Under the pieces are notes generated by a model that saw only the letters and a program-made list of their open reading frames with translations, ran no database searches and was not told the origin of the DNA. The translations under genes were made by a program, and so were the position numbers. Shown in pieces: positions 9,329-17,663 of a stretch of 42,312 nucleotides of DNA. The stretch's first letter is position 1. Each line of letters starts with the position of its first letter. The stretch is from Pirellula staleyi DSM 6068 (GTDB taxonomy: Bacteria; Planctomycetota; Planctomycetia; Pirellulales; Pirellulaceae), in contig CAMCMB010000062.1 of NCBI GenBank assembly GCA_945875845.1, positions 1 to 42,312 of the forward strand, in the 5' to 3' direction.

Positions 9329-10507
9329 CTATTCTCGAACGCCCACGATAAGCCGCAATGATTTGATGAGTCCGTCCCTTTGCAGTTCGACCACGACTTG
9401 CTCGCCGGGAGTTACGGAATCAACCGCTTCCTTGAGATTGTCAAAGTTTTGGACAGTGAGGCTATCGAACTTGAGAATGATATCGCCTGCTCGGATGCCT
9501 GCTTTGTCTGCGGGCCCACCTGCGTCGACGATCGCAATTTTGCACATATCGCTACTTCCGGGTTCCGTCGCCCCACGAACGCCGATCGCAGGTTTGAAGC
9601 CAGGCAAGGTGCCCCAGGCTTCGCGTTTCACCAATCGGTCCCAGCTTTCGGCGAAGACGTCGACGGGTACGTGCATATTGTCATCCACATCGACACCGAT
9701 TCGACTGTGGATCCCGATCAGTTCGCCGTGGAGATTGAACAACGGTCCGCCGCTATCGCCACCGATCAAGGCGCAGTCGGTAATGAGCGTTGACGGCAGG
9801 AACTTCAAAAGCCGCCCCACGCGTAAAACGGCAGGCCGATCCGGAGTCCATCCACCAGGATGCCCGGTTGCCAGACACCATTGTCCTTTTTTCAAGTCGG
9901 ATGAGATGCCGATCGTGGCGTGGGGCCAAGGGTCCAACTTGGTGTCGCGTGCGGGTTTTGTGATAAGAACCAAGCCTGCATCCATGTTCCGATTCACCCC
10001 CATCGTTTCCCCTTCAATTCGCGTCCCATCTTGCAAGATGATGTTGATGCGCTGTTTGGGGCGACCCGCCACATGCGCCGCAGTCAAGATAAAGCCGTCG
10101 CCGGTGATAATAACTCCACTCCCTTGCGTGCTGCCGTGCTGCAGATTGACGGTTACAGCGTTGATCTTTTCCGCAACTTTGGCTTGTTGATTTTGAAGCG
10201 CAATGAGTTCCAATTTGTTCTTGGGTTCGTCGCCGCGAAGAACACTTTCGAGACCAAGCTCCACGCTTACCGAAGTAACTCCGATAGTCCGTTCTCGGAT
10301 TTTGAAATCTGAGCTCGGCAAAGAGGGCTTGAGCATCGATCGTTCGAGCGGCTTGGCCTGTGCCGAGGGTTGCCGAAGCTCTTGTGCCGAAACGATCGAC
10401 AATTGCAAAATCACTTGGAGTCCGGTCGCTGCCAACACTTGCCAAAATTTTGGGCGCGAGCGTGGATTCGCGAGGTTACACCATTCTCTTGGCAAGGTAG
10501 ACTCCAT
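9329..10507 (-). CDS. HtrA/DegP-like serine protease with C-terminal PDZ domain
   Basis: Predicted envelope serine endopeptidase for misfolded proteins. From ATG 10507 it is 392 residues, with a signal peptide (basic n-region RSRPKFW, hydrophobic core, cleavage after VSA near residue 42). The catalytic triad is intact: TAAHV (His), MDAGLVLI (Asp) and GGDSGGP (Ser), followed by one PDZ domain with GPADKAGIRAGDIILKF and LQRDG near the C-terminus. An in-frame TTG at 10579 would add 24 residues with a Cys cluster (CADC...CDEHC), judged less likely because it disrupts the signal peptide. First gene of a minus-strand run with the HtrA-like pseudoprotease and scpB; divergent from the epimerase gene at 10709. 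Confidence 0.9.
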   Translation of the reverse strand: MESTLPREWCNLANPRSRPKFWQVLAATGLQVILQLSIVSAQELRQPSAQAKPLERSMLKPSLPSSDFKIRERTIGVTSVSVELGLESVLRGDEPKNKLELIALQNQQAKVAEKINAVTVNLQHGSTQGSGVIITGDGFILTAAHVAGRPKQRINIILQDGTRIEGETMGVNRNMDAGLVLITKPARDTKLDPWPHATIGISSDLKKGQWCLATGHPGGWTPDRPAVLRVGRLLKFLPSTLITDCALIGGDSGGPLFNLHGELIGIHSRIGVDVDDNMHVPVDVFAESWDRLVKREAWGTLPGFKPAIGVRGATEPGSSDMCKIAIVDAGGPADKAGIRAGDIILKFDSLTVQNFDNLKEAVDSVTPGEQVVVELQRDGLIKSLRLIVGVRE

Positions 10508-10708
10508 ACAATGTTCGTCGCAATCATTCCAAGGACAATCCGCACAAAACGTCGTGTGGGTTTGATTATTCGCTAACAATCTCGAAAATGAAACCCGTTT
10601 GTCTCAAGAAACTTCAGAAAGCAACCGGCCCCGCGTGGAAATGCAGGGGTTTTGTAGCGATAGTGCCGATTTAGTCATGGGTGTCGGACTGTTTATGGGG
10701 CAATCCTG

Positions 10709-11638
10709 GTGACAGCAAGATTGATCGCAGGCTGCGGCTACGTCGGAATGCAAGTCGCTGCGAAATGGCTTCAAGCCGGGGACAAGGTTTTTGCGTTTAC
10801 CCGGGATGGAACTCGATCGGACGAACTTGGCAAACTTGGGATTCGACCGATTCTCTGGAACTGGCTATCTGGAAGTCCGCCCCGCGAACAAGATTCTTGG
10901 AGTGAATTTCGAAAATGCATGGTAACGTCCGAAACCGCGACGCTGCTTGTTGCCGTTTCGCATGCTCCACAGCCCGACATCGATCCTCGGGAGACTCACA
11001 CACGCGGTTTGGTCAGCCTGAAACACGCTTTGCTCGCTGTCGATCCTCGCAACACGATGGATTGGATTTATCTATCGACAACGGGGGTGTTCGGCGATAC
11101 TGCCCCGGGCGAATGGGTGGATGAAAAGTCCAAGGTTGGTCCGAATCGTCCTGGCTCGATTGCAGCCTGGGAAGCAGAACAATGGCTTGCCGATAATCTG
11201 GAGTCCAACAGGCAACTAATTTTGCGGCCGGCAGGAATCTACGGTCCTAATCGCGTTCCGCGATGGCAGTCCATTCGAGATCAAATGCCCCTGAGAGCGG
11301 ACCCGGATAGCTATTTGAACTTGATTCATGTGGCCGATTTGGCGTCGATTGTGGAGTGCTTCTCGAACCAAAAGACACTCGAAAGGCTTTATTGTGTTAG
11401 CGATGGCCAACCTGTTCTTAGACGTGAGTACTACGAATTTATCTCGCAATTGGGAAATTGGCCCCCTCCATTGTTCGAATCGCTCGAATGGAACTTGACG
11501 AGCAATAGGACTTCGCGAAGTGATGGCAACAAGCGCATTAGCAACAACCGCATTCAAAGGGATTTGTCCTATCCATTTCTTTTTCCCTCCTATCGCGAGG
11601 GATTGCGATCTCTCCTGAAAGAATTGGGAAAAACTTAG
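10709..11638 (+). CDS. NAD(P)-dependent epimerase/dehydratase family protein (SDR, YeeZ-like)
   Basis: 309-residue Rossmann-fold protein of the extended SDR class. It opens with the nucleotide-binding motif LIAGCGYVG (residues 5-13, GxGxxG), has the DWIYLSTTGVFGD segment around 110-122 and the RPAGIYGPNR segment typical of atypical SDRs such as YeeZ. The canonical YxxxK pair is not obvious: position-equivalent residues read WEAEQWL, as in other members that have lost the catalytic Tyr, so a reductase or ligand-binding role remains open. GTG start at 10709, preceded by no strong ribosome binding site. No operon partner is evident. Substrate unknown. Confidence 0.8.
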   Translation: MTARLIAGCGYVGMQVAAKWLQAGDKVFAFTRDGTRSDELGKLGIRPILWNWLSGSPPREQDSWSEFRKCMVTSETATLLVAVSHAPQPDIDPRETHTRGLVSLKHALLAVDPRNTMDWIYLSTTGVFGDTAPGEWVDEKSKVGPNRPGSIAAWEAEQWLADNLESNRQLILRPAGIYGPNRVPRWQSIRDQMPLRADPDSYLNLIHVADLASIVECFSNQKTLERLYCVSDGQPVLRREYYEFISQLGNWPPPLFESLEWNLTSNRTSRSDGNKRISNNRIQRDLSYPFLFPSYREGLRSLLKELGKT

Positions 11639-11645
11639 CAAATGC

Positions 11646-11683
11646 CTCGAAAAATGGCAGTGAACTCGAAAAATGGCAGTGAA
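11646..11683. repeat. 19-bp tandem duplication
   Basis: Two perfect adjacent copies (11646-11664 and 11665-11683) of CTCGAAAAATGGCAGTGAA, in the gap between the epimerase and the MBL hydrolase genes. The first copy begins eight bases after the epimerase stop. No gene overlaps it. Most simply a replication-slippage duplication; a tandem binding site for a regulator of the downstream gene is possible. Confidence 0.8.
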
Positions 11684-11777
11684 ATAGATGTGTAAGCGTT
11701 GCTCAATTGCAACCATGCACTCTAAAATCTGTCTGCTCCACAAACACAGACCAATCTGAAAACTGCAGAAACAATTA

Positions 11778-12560
11778 ATGCTTCAGCGAAAACCAATCTT
11801 TCCAAATGTTATTGAAATCAATGTCCAGGCTGGTCACTTGATCGGTTGTAATGTGTACTTGGTTTACGACGCCGATGAATGGGCGCTGATCGACATCGGA
11901 TACGAAGACTCCGTCGAAGAAGTGATCGATTTAGTGAGAGAACTGGACTTTCCTCTTTCGAAATGCAAATCTCTGATAGCAACGCATGCGGATGTAGATC
12001 ATTGTCAGGGTTTCGCAAAGGCAAAACAGATTCTCAAGACTTCGATTACGTCGCATCCCAAAGCAGCCGCCCTATTGGAAGCGGGTGACCGAGTTCAAAC
12101 CTTTGCCGAAATCCATGCCCAGGGGATTAGCGAGTCGATGCCTCCCGTGACCGTCGAAAAGCATGTTAACAATGGAGATGTTATTAAGATTGGGAATATT
12201 GAGCTTGAGGTTTGGTCGACGCCAGGCCACGCCGATAGTCAGTTGGCTTTTCGATTAAACAGACTTTTGCTCAGCGGTGACAATATCTACCGAGACGGTG
12301 GAGTGGGGGCAATCGATGCGCATCATGGCAGCGATATTCCGTCCTTCATCAAGTCGCTTGAACGAATCCGCGATGCAGACATCGATTGGCTGTTGCCAAG
12401 TCATGGTCCCTATTTCCGAAAGGACCCGTCTATGATCGAAAAGGTTCTAACGCGGTTGCAAAGCTACTTGCACTTGTCCGATTTTGGAACATGTGCGATC
12501 GATTGGCCGTTGATACGCCAATGGGAACAAGAGATTGCCGAAGGGCGACTGCCCGCGTAG
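11778..12560 (+). CDS. MBL-fold metallohydrolase
   Basis: 260-residue protein of the metallo-beta-lactamase superfamily. Metal-binding motifs in order: H-A-D-V-D-H at residues 70-75, STPGH with His151, SGDN with Asp168 and LLPSHGP with His209. The second His of the usual HxHxDH is Asp here, a substitution found in a number of hydrolases of this superfamily and compatible with metal binding. The layout resembles glyoxalase-II-like or lactonase-like members, but the substrate cannot be assigned. ATG start at 11778. A small membrane protein gene follows 30 bases downstream and may be co-transcribed. Confidence 0.85.
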   Translation: MLQRKPIFPNVIEINVQAGHLIGCNVYLVYDADEWALIDIGYEDSVEEVIDLVRELDFPLSKCKSLIATHADVDHCQGFAKAKQILKTSITSHPKAAALLEAGDRVQTFAEIHAQGISESMPPVTVEKHVNNGDVIKIGNIELEVWSTPGHADSQLAFRLNRLLLSGDNIYRDGGVGAIDAHHGSDIPSFIKSLERIRDADIDWLLPSHGPYFRKDPSMIEKVLTRLQSYLHLSDFGTCAIDWPLIRQWEQEIAEGRLPA

Positions 12561-12590
12561 TCACTCCCTAAGCAAAGGAATCGAAATAAG

Positions 12591-12824
12591 TTGAGGCCAA
12601 AAAACTCTGCAAAGGATCGTGTTCTCGCCTCCAAGGGCACGATTCTTGCGATTCTCTTTGCTGTCACTGGTTTTCTAGGTTTGCCGCTCTTGTGGATGAG
12701 TCCAGCTTTTTCACGAATGGAAAAAATTGTCTGGTCGGTCATCAATGTCGTTTACACAAGTGTCATGATTGCCGCCTGTGCGGCGATCTGTTGGTGGTCC
12801 TACAATCGAATCATTGGAAATTGA
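12591..12824 (+). CDS. Small two-helix membrane protein, function unknown
   Basis: 77 residues starting at TTG 12591, with AAAGGA about ten bases upstream as a possible ribosome binding site. Two hydrophobic segments (about residues 17-37 and 47-68) flank a short loop, with basic residues at the N-terminus (RPKNSAKDR). The topology suggests a small inner-membrane protein. No recognisable family motif. Position 30 bases after the MBL hydrolase and reasonable composition support it being real. Confidence 0.6.
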   Translation: MRPKNSAKDRVLASKGTILAILFAVTGFLGLPLLWMSPAFSRMEKIVWSVINVVYTSVMIAACAAICWWSYNRIIGN

Positions 12825-12960
12825 TAGCCCTCCCACTCTTCCTGTTCCCTAAAAATAGCCCAGTCTGCTTGAATTAACTGGTGTTCTGGCTATCCTGCAT
12901 GGAGCAATTGTTCTTGCTGCGAGGTAACGCAGTTTTAACCCATGGAACCGGAGGAACGTC

Positions 12961-14202
12961 ATGAGAAATACATTAAAATGGTTGTCTGGATCAACGCTCG
13001 TTGCGTTGCTTTGTGTTGGTGCGTGCGACGCGAATGCTGGCCATGGCTCAGGCGGTGGTAGCAGCGGCGGATACGCCGCGGGGTATGGATCAAGCGGCGG
13101 TTATTCTGCCGGATACGGTTCAAGCGGCGGTTATTCTGCTGGATATGGTTCAAGCGGCGGTTCTTCCGGTGGCGGTTACTACGGCGGATCTTCCGGTGGC
13201 AGTTCGTCGGTTGGTCACGTTGGACCCTTGCGTCGACTTCACGCGAAAATCCATGACCATCTTCATGCCAAAGTAGCTACCCGCTCAGCTTATTACGGTT
13301 CATCTGGCGGTTCTTCGGGTGGGGGGTGGTCTGGTGGGTACGCTCCAATACGTTACTCGGCGAGTTACGGCGGTTCGGGTCGGCGCGCAGGTTACGGTGG
13401 CTCCTCTGGCGGTGGCTCCTCTGGCGGTGGCTCCTCGGGCGGTGGCTCCTCGGGAGGCAGTGCCTATTACTACGGCAGTAGCTACTCCTCAGGTGGTTCA
13501 TCCGGCTATTCCTACGGCGGCGACAATCCAGGTTCCTCGTTGAACTATGGCAATATGGAGGTTCCAGGTCCGTCCATTCCAATGGAAAGCGAATACAGCG
13601 GATACAGCGGATACAGTCCGATTATGTCCAGGACCACATCGGGAATCCAAGCTTCAAGCAAGTTGGCATCCGGCGTCGCCATTCAGCCAACCGAAGTTCA
13701 TCTGGTAGTGAAATTGCCCGAATCCGCAAAGGTATTCGTAAACGGAAAATTGACCTCAACGACCGGCGAAGTACGACGTTTCGTTAGCCGTGATCTGAAA
13801 GAAGACCAAGCCTATCGATTTGAAGTAAAGGCAGTTTTGACCCATGAGGATGGCTCGGAAGTCTTTCAAAACAAGACAGTCGTAATCAATAGCGGCTTTG
13901 CGGAAGAGCTGACCTTCGATATGAAGAACGCAGACGATCCGGTCGAAACGATTTTGACCTTGAACGTTCCAGAAAATGCAAAGGTTGTTTTGGCCCAAAA
14001 CGCAACCAAGTCGGATGGCTCGTCCCGCGTTTATCGGACCAAGCAATTACGCGAAGGCCAAGCATGGGACGACTATAAGATCGAGGTGACCTACGAAGGC
14101 GTGACCAAGGAAAAAACCATCCGATTGATCGGTGGCGATAAATTAGAACTAAGTTTCAAATTTGATTCCGAGTACAACGCGAACAAAGTTGCCTCAAACT
14201 AG
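12961..14202 (+). CDS. Secreted Gly/Ser-rich protein with two TIGR03000-type domains
   Basis: 413 residues. A signal peptide (about 1-26, ending near ANAG) is followed by a low-complexity region (27-190) built from GYGSSGGYSA and GGSSG units, interrupted at 85-108 by a basic patch, RRLHAKIHDHLHAKVATR. Two homologous beta-rich domains follow, about 244-322 (LVVKLPESAKVFVNGKLT...) and 329-402 (LTLNVPENAKVVL...), each matching the pattern of TIGR03000, a domain I know essentially from planctomycetes. A strong ribosome binding site GGAGG sits 8 bases upstream of ATG 12961, and a good terminator follows at 14264-14290, so it is a single-gene unit that may be highly expressed. Surface or cell-wall-like role inferred; biochemical function unknown. 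Confidence 0.88.
   Translation: MRNTLKWLSGSTLVALLCVGACDANAGHGSGGGSSGGYAAGYGSSGGYSAGYGSSGGYSAGYGSSGGSSGGGYYGGSSGGSSSVGHVGPLRRLHAKIHDHLHAKVATRSAYYGSSGGSSGGGWSGGYAPIRYSASYGGSGRRAGYGGSSGGGSSGGGSSGGGSSGGSAYYYGSSYSSGGSSGYSYGGDNPGSSLNYGNMEVPGPSIPMESEYSGYSGYSPIMSRTTSGIQASSKLASGVAIQPTEVHLVVKLPESAKVFVNGKLTSTTGEVRRFVSRDLKEDQAYRFEVKAVLTHEDGSEVFQNKTVVINSGFAEELTFDMKNADDPVETILTLNVPENAKVVLAQNATKSDGSSRVYRTKQLREGQAWDDYKIEVTYEGVTKEKTIRLIGGDKLELSFKFDSEYNANKVASN
13081..13167. repeat. In-gene 30-bp tandem repeats encoding GYGSSGGYSA
   Basis: Units at 13081-13110 and 13111-13140 with a diverged third beginning at 13141 encode GYGSSGGYSA. A second array of 15-bp GGTGGCTCCTCTGGC units (about 13398-13450) encodes GGSSG. 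Both lie within the low-complexity part of the TIGR03000 protein and are likely to vary in copy number between strains. Confidence 0.8.
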
Positions 14203-14263
14203 CGTCTAACCGCGCCGGGACTCGACTCGTCCTGCAGAGAAAGACCATCCAAATCTTGATAAA

Positions 14264-14290
14264 CCTCGGCCTATCGGCCGAGGTTTTTTT
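14264..14290 (+). terminator. Intrinsic terminator after the TIGR03000 protein gene
   Basis: Perfect 8-bp stem CCTCGGCC (14264-14271), loop TATC, GGCCGAGG (14276-14283), followed by seven T residues (14284-14290). It lies about 60 bases after the stop codon at 14202. This is the clearest intrinsic terminator in the window. Confidence 0.92.
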
Positions 14291-14501
14291 ATGACAACTT
14301 TCGTTCAGCACAACTTCCATGGTCAACTCAACTGCCATGGCCAGCTCGACTTTGCGAAGGAATTCCGCAAATCAAATTCCAGTTTGACTTGAATAAGCAC
14401 ATAGGCGTTGGATACACTGTGCGGAGTTTATAACGGGTTGAACTGGGGTATTGTTAACCCAAGCGTCAATCCCCTCCTTGCTTTAAGTATTTGCAATTCT
14501 A

Positions 14502-15518
14502 ATGGTACGATCAGCGCTCATCACAGGTATTACCGGTCAAGACGGATCCTATTTGGCGGAATTGTTACTCCAAAAGGGCTACTTAGTACACGGATTAGTT
14601 CGTCGATCGAGCAGTTTTTCGACCGGCAGAATTGATCACCTTTATCGCGATATCCATGAAAAGCCTCAGCTGTTGCTGCACTACGGAGATCTAACGGACG
14701 GCCAAGCACTCACCAATTTAGTCCAAGAGATTGAACCGGACGAGATCTACAACCTAGGGGCACAAAGTCACGTTCGCGTTTCCTTCGACCAGCCCGTCTA
14801 TACGTTGATGAGCGATGGCGTTGGTTCGCTGAACGTGCTCGAAGCGGCTCGCTTGTTGAACAAGCGAAAACAAGTTCGGGTGTATCAGGCCAGCAGTTCT
14901 GAAATGTATGGCATGGTGCTTGAAACCCCCCAAACGGAAAAGACGCCTTTTAACCCGCAGTCTCCCTATGCTTGCGCCAAGGTGTATGCGTTTTTCCAAA
15001 CGATCAACTACCGTCGCAGCTACAACATGTTTGCTTGCAATGGCATTCTTTTCAATCACGAATCACCGCGTCGGGGTGAGACGTTCGTAACTCGCAAGAT
15101 CACACGTGCAGCGACTCGTATCAAACTGGGGCTCCAAGAGAAACTTTTTCTTGGAAATCTAGACGCAAAACGAGATTGGGGTTATGCCAAGGATTATGTG
15201 GAAGCGATGTGGATGATGTTGCAGCAAGACGAGCCCGACGATTTTGTGATCGCAACCGGGGAAACTCGGACGATTCGGGAATTCTTGGATCTGGTGTTTG
15301 GCCAACTCGATCTCGACTGGAGTAAGTACGTTCAAGTCGACCCAAGGTACTTCCGACCTGCGGAAGTAGATCTGTTGCTCGGCGATGCAAGCAAGGCAAA
15401 ACAAAAGTTCGGTTGGACAGCAGCGACCGACGTTCGGGAGCTTGCAAGGATTATGGTTGATCACGACCTGGAACTTGCTCGTCGTGAAAAACACGACCAA
15501 AAATTTGTTAATGCATAG
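14502..15518 (+). CDS. gmd: GDP-mannose 4,6-dehydratase
   Basis: Converts GDP-D-mannose to GDP-4-keto-6-deoxy-D-mannose, the entry to GDP-fucose, rhamnose or perosamine-type sugars for surface polysaccharide. 338 residues, normal for the family. Motifs: [10 protein letters not shown] (9-18) NADP-binding, GDLTD (62-66), SSSEMYG (131-137) with the catalytic Ser/Glu, Y156-ACA-K160, and the family-specific [16 protein letters not shown] (185-200) and [22 protein letters not shown] start 14502. No fucose synthase or glycosyltransferase is adjacent, so the end product is not known from context. Confidence 0.96.
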   Translation: MVRSALITGITGQDGSYLAELLLQKGYLVHGLVRRSSSFSTGRIDHLYRDIHEKPQLLLHYGDLTDGQALTNLVQEIEPDEIYNLGAQSHVRVSFDQPVYTLMSDGVGSLNVLEAARLLNKRKQVRVYQASSSEMYGMVLETPQTEKTPFNPQSPYACAKVYAFFQTINYRRSYNMFACNGILFNHESPRRGETFVTRKITRAATRIKLGLQEKLFLGNLDAKRDWGYAKDYVEAMWMMLQQDEPDDFVIATGETRTIREFLDLVFGQLDLDWSKYVQVDPRYFRPAEVDLLLGDASKAKQKFGWTAATDVRELARIMVDHDLELARREKHDQKFVNA

Positions 15519-15588
15519 AAGCGTGCCTTGATTCCGCGGAGGGGGATTTGCTAGTCTCCCATCGCATGCATGCCAGCGAATTCGGAGC

Positions 15589-16857
15589 ATGGTGCTTTTA
15601 TCCCATCTTCGTTTTCCTGGTCGAGCAGCTATGTTTCTGCGCACGCTTTTGATAGTAGGAATTTTCAGTTCCGCCATTGCGTCTTTCCCCTGCGTGAGCG
15701 CAGACGAAGTGTCCTCGAAACAGGTTTTCGTGCTCCTGCAGAACGGGAATGTTCTGAAAGGGCAAATTTCGAAGCAAGCGGATCGCATTGCTATCTTGAT
15801 CGCTGGAAACAGCACGTTGTTGCTCGATCCAAAGCAGATTGAGCATGTTGGGCCTACACTCGAATCGCTCTATCTTTATCAGCATGCAGGCGTTCGAACA
15901 TGGGGGACGGGGGAACATTGGCATCTTGCCCATTGGTGTATTCAGCAGAATCTAATCGATCACGCCATCGAACACTTCCAAGCTCTTGAGAAGACCGCAT
16001 CCGGTTCGCCTCGATTCAAACAGCTTGAACATTTGCTGCGAGAAGCTTTGTTGAAGAACAAAAATCAATCCGTAGAGACAAGTCCGAGCGAAGTTGTTCA
16101 AGCCAGCGCAGCATTGCCGAAGCAATTGCCTCCGCTGCTCGAACGCAGTCGTCCCGAAGAATGGACCAATCGCGAAATACCGGGATACATTCGGAAGTCC
16201 TTTCAGACTTCGGTCTTGCCTATTTTGGTAACTCGATGCGGACAGTCCGGGTGCCACGGTTTATTGGGGAAATCCGATTTTCATATTTATCAGCCGGTGG
16301 GGGATCAAGCCTCCACGGTGCTAGCAAGCGACTTGCAGGAAGTGCTTCGTTACATCGATAGCGAGCATGCACAAGATAGCACGTTGATGGCCTATGCGAC
16401 CAAAGCCCATGGAATACTGAGGCACCCAAGCCTAAACCCAGCGAGGGAAAACGATCGCGGACATATCGATCGCCTCAATCAGTGGGTGAAATCACTGACG
16501 TTATCTCAGCGAATGGAGACGACGATGCCAACTCAATACCCGAGTGCGGCGATCCCGACGCAAACCGCCAATGGTTCAACGGTCACGCAGGCTATCGCAA
16601 CGATGCCGGTCACGCAAAACACACGTTCCGCTCGGGCGTCGCTTGGAAAGGCGGACGATTCTCCGAATCGTGATGCGAAACTGTCGAAGCCAACCAAGAC
16701 AGCCCCGCCTGCGGTGTTTCTGTCCGGTTCTGAAATCGCGGACCTTGAATCCACCATTGAAAAACTTGAGCGGAAGTTCGATGGAACGGAAACCGGTAAG
16801 TCGTCTGCCAACAAAGATCCGTTCGATGTCGACTCTTTTAATCGCAAATTTCGCTAA
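15589..16857 (+). CDS. Secreted planctomycete protein with a CxxxxCH motif, function unknown
   Basis: 422 residues. An N-terminal signal peptide ends near VSADEV (about residue 39); the ATG at 15631 gives a shorter, equally plausible signal peptide. A beta-rich segment (44-88) has QNGNVLKGQI and resembles the small barrel found at the start of many planctomycete secreted proteins. A helical region (95-160) follows. At 217-223 is C-GQSG-CH, preceded by FQTSVLPILVTR and followed by GLLGKSDFHIYQ, like the haem-binding-type segment of planctomycete cytochrome-related proteins but with four residues between the cysteines instead of two. The C-terminal third is Pro/Thr/Ser-rich and ends in a short predicted coiled coil. 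Whether haem is bound is uncertain. Confidence 0.75.
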   Translation: MVLLSHLRFPGRAAMFLRTLLIVGIFSSAIASFPCVSADEVSSKQVFVLLQNGNVLKGQISKQADRIAILIAGNSTLLLDPKQIEHVGPTLESLYLYQHAGVRTWGTGEHWHLAHWCIQQNLIDHAIEHFQALEKTASGSPRFKQLEHLLREALLKNKNQSVETSPSEVVQASAALPKQLPPLLERSRPEEWTNREIPGYIRKSFQTSVLPILVTRCGQSGCHGLLGKSDFHIYQPVGDQASTVLASDLQEVLRYIDSEHAQDSTLMAYATKAHGILRHPSLNPARENDRGHIDRLNQWVKSLTLSQRMETTMPTQYPSAAIPTQTANGSTVTQAIATMPVTQNTRSARASLGKADDSPNRDAKLSKPTKTAPPAVFLSGSEIADLESTIEKLERKFDGTETGKSSANKDPFDVDSFNRKFR

Positions 16858-17168
16858 TCCAGTGCGCAATCCCATCGGGAGGGTGAGGCTCCTGCCGAAC
16901 CATTGCGTCGTAAGCTCGGCAGGAGCCTCGCTCTCCCATTCGTTTTCCGATGGTTCGACATGGGAAAGATTGTTTAGAGGGGTGGCCTTGCTCTCCCATT
17001 TTCCCCAATGATTTTTTGGGCCCACAAGCGACTCCGGTGTCCGCGGACCAGGGAGTGCTTCCAAGCCGGCGGGTTATGGCTTCGATTGAAGTTTTGCGTA
17101 AAACAAGCTTTCTGGTAAACTGTTCGGATGAATCGCCCAGCAGACATCGAATTCAGAAAGTTCCAATC
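16858..17168. other. Repeat-bearing gap between the CxxxxCH protein and the ACT protein
   Basis: About 310 bases without a gene. The first half is family 1 palindrome copy B (16877-16937) with its downstream flank to about 17020. The second half must hold the promoter and leader of the ACT/SCO1 pair; AAGTTCC about eight bases upstream of ATG 17169 is a weak ribosome binding site. An open frame running from 16950 through this region into the ACT gene crosses the repeat flank and is not taken as an N-terminal extension. Confidence 0.6.
16877..16937. repeat. Dispersed palindromic element, family 1, copy B
   Basis: Left arm 16877-16898, 17-base loop, right arm 16916-16937; the arms are nearly identical to those of copies A (341-401) and C (26224-26285). 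Downstream, ATTGTTTAGAGGGGTGGCCTT matches the right outer arm of copy A, and AATGATTTTTTGGGCCCACA with AAGCGAC matches the flank of copy C (AATGATTCGTTGGGTCTAAA). The unit is therefore longer than the hairpin, and this copy lacks the left outer arm. It sits 20 bases after the stop of the preceding gene. Confidence 0.85.
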
Positions 17169-17663
17169 ATGAGCACGGGAGAAGGATCCTCGATCTCGTT
17201 TGAGACCATGCGAGGCCGCAACTACCCAACCATCCGCCAATTCACGGTTTTCCTTGAGAATCGAGTGGGTCAACTCCTGGAGGTCGTGCGTCGGTTCGAG
17301 GGTACGGGAATTCGTATCGTGGCCCTTTCGATCAATGATTCCGCAGAATGCGCGTTTGTTCGATTCTTGTTAAGCCACCCGGAACGCGGTCGCGAAATTC
17401 TCGAACGTGCCGGTCTCGCAATTATTGAAAGCGATCTGATCGGAGTAGAGTTGCCCGATGGGGGACAACCGCTGCTTCAAATATGCACCGCCTTGCTGCA
17501 AGCGGAAATCAATATCATACAGGCTTACCCGCTTATCGTTCGACCGCGTGACGAACCCGCGGTTGCAATCATGGTCGACAATACAGAGCAAGCCCTCGAG
17601 ACGTTGGCTCACAAGGGCTTTAGAATGATTACCGAAGGCGATTTGCTCGATGAAACTTGCTAG
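17169..17663 (+). CDS. Tandem ACT-domain protein
   Basis: 164 residues from ATG 17169. Two ACT-type ligand-binding domains are visible: about 20-85 (FTVFLENRVGQLLEVVRRFEG, the classic N/D-xxG-xL pattern) and about 95-160 (LLQICTALLQAEINIIQAYP). ACT domains bind amino acids or related small ligands and usually regulate biosynthetic enzymes; standalone tandem-ACT proteins are often annotated as acetolactate-synthase-like regulatory proteins, but no catalytic partner is adjacent. Its 3' end overlaps the SCO1-like gene by 14 bases, suggesting coupled translation. Confidence 0.82.
   Translation: MSTGEGSSISFETMRGRNYPTIRQFTVFLENRVGQLLEVVRRFEGTGIRIVALSINDSAECAFVRFLLSHPERGREILERAGLAIIESDLIGVELPDGGQPLLQICTALLQAEINIIQAYPLIVRPRDEPAVAIMVDNTEQALETLAHKGFRMITEGDLLDETC

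Noticed and set aside
11987-12010. Inactive MBL hydrolase because of Asp in HxDxDH
   Set aside because: The His-x-Asp-x-Asp-His form occurs in active members of the superfamily, and all other metal ligands are present.
16950-17168. N-terminal extension of the ACT protein
   Set aside because: The extra 73 residues translate the flank of palindrome copy B; the ACT homology begins after ATG 17169.
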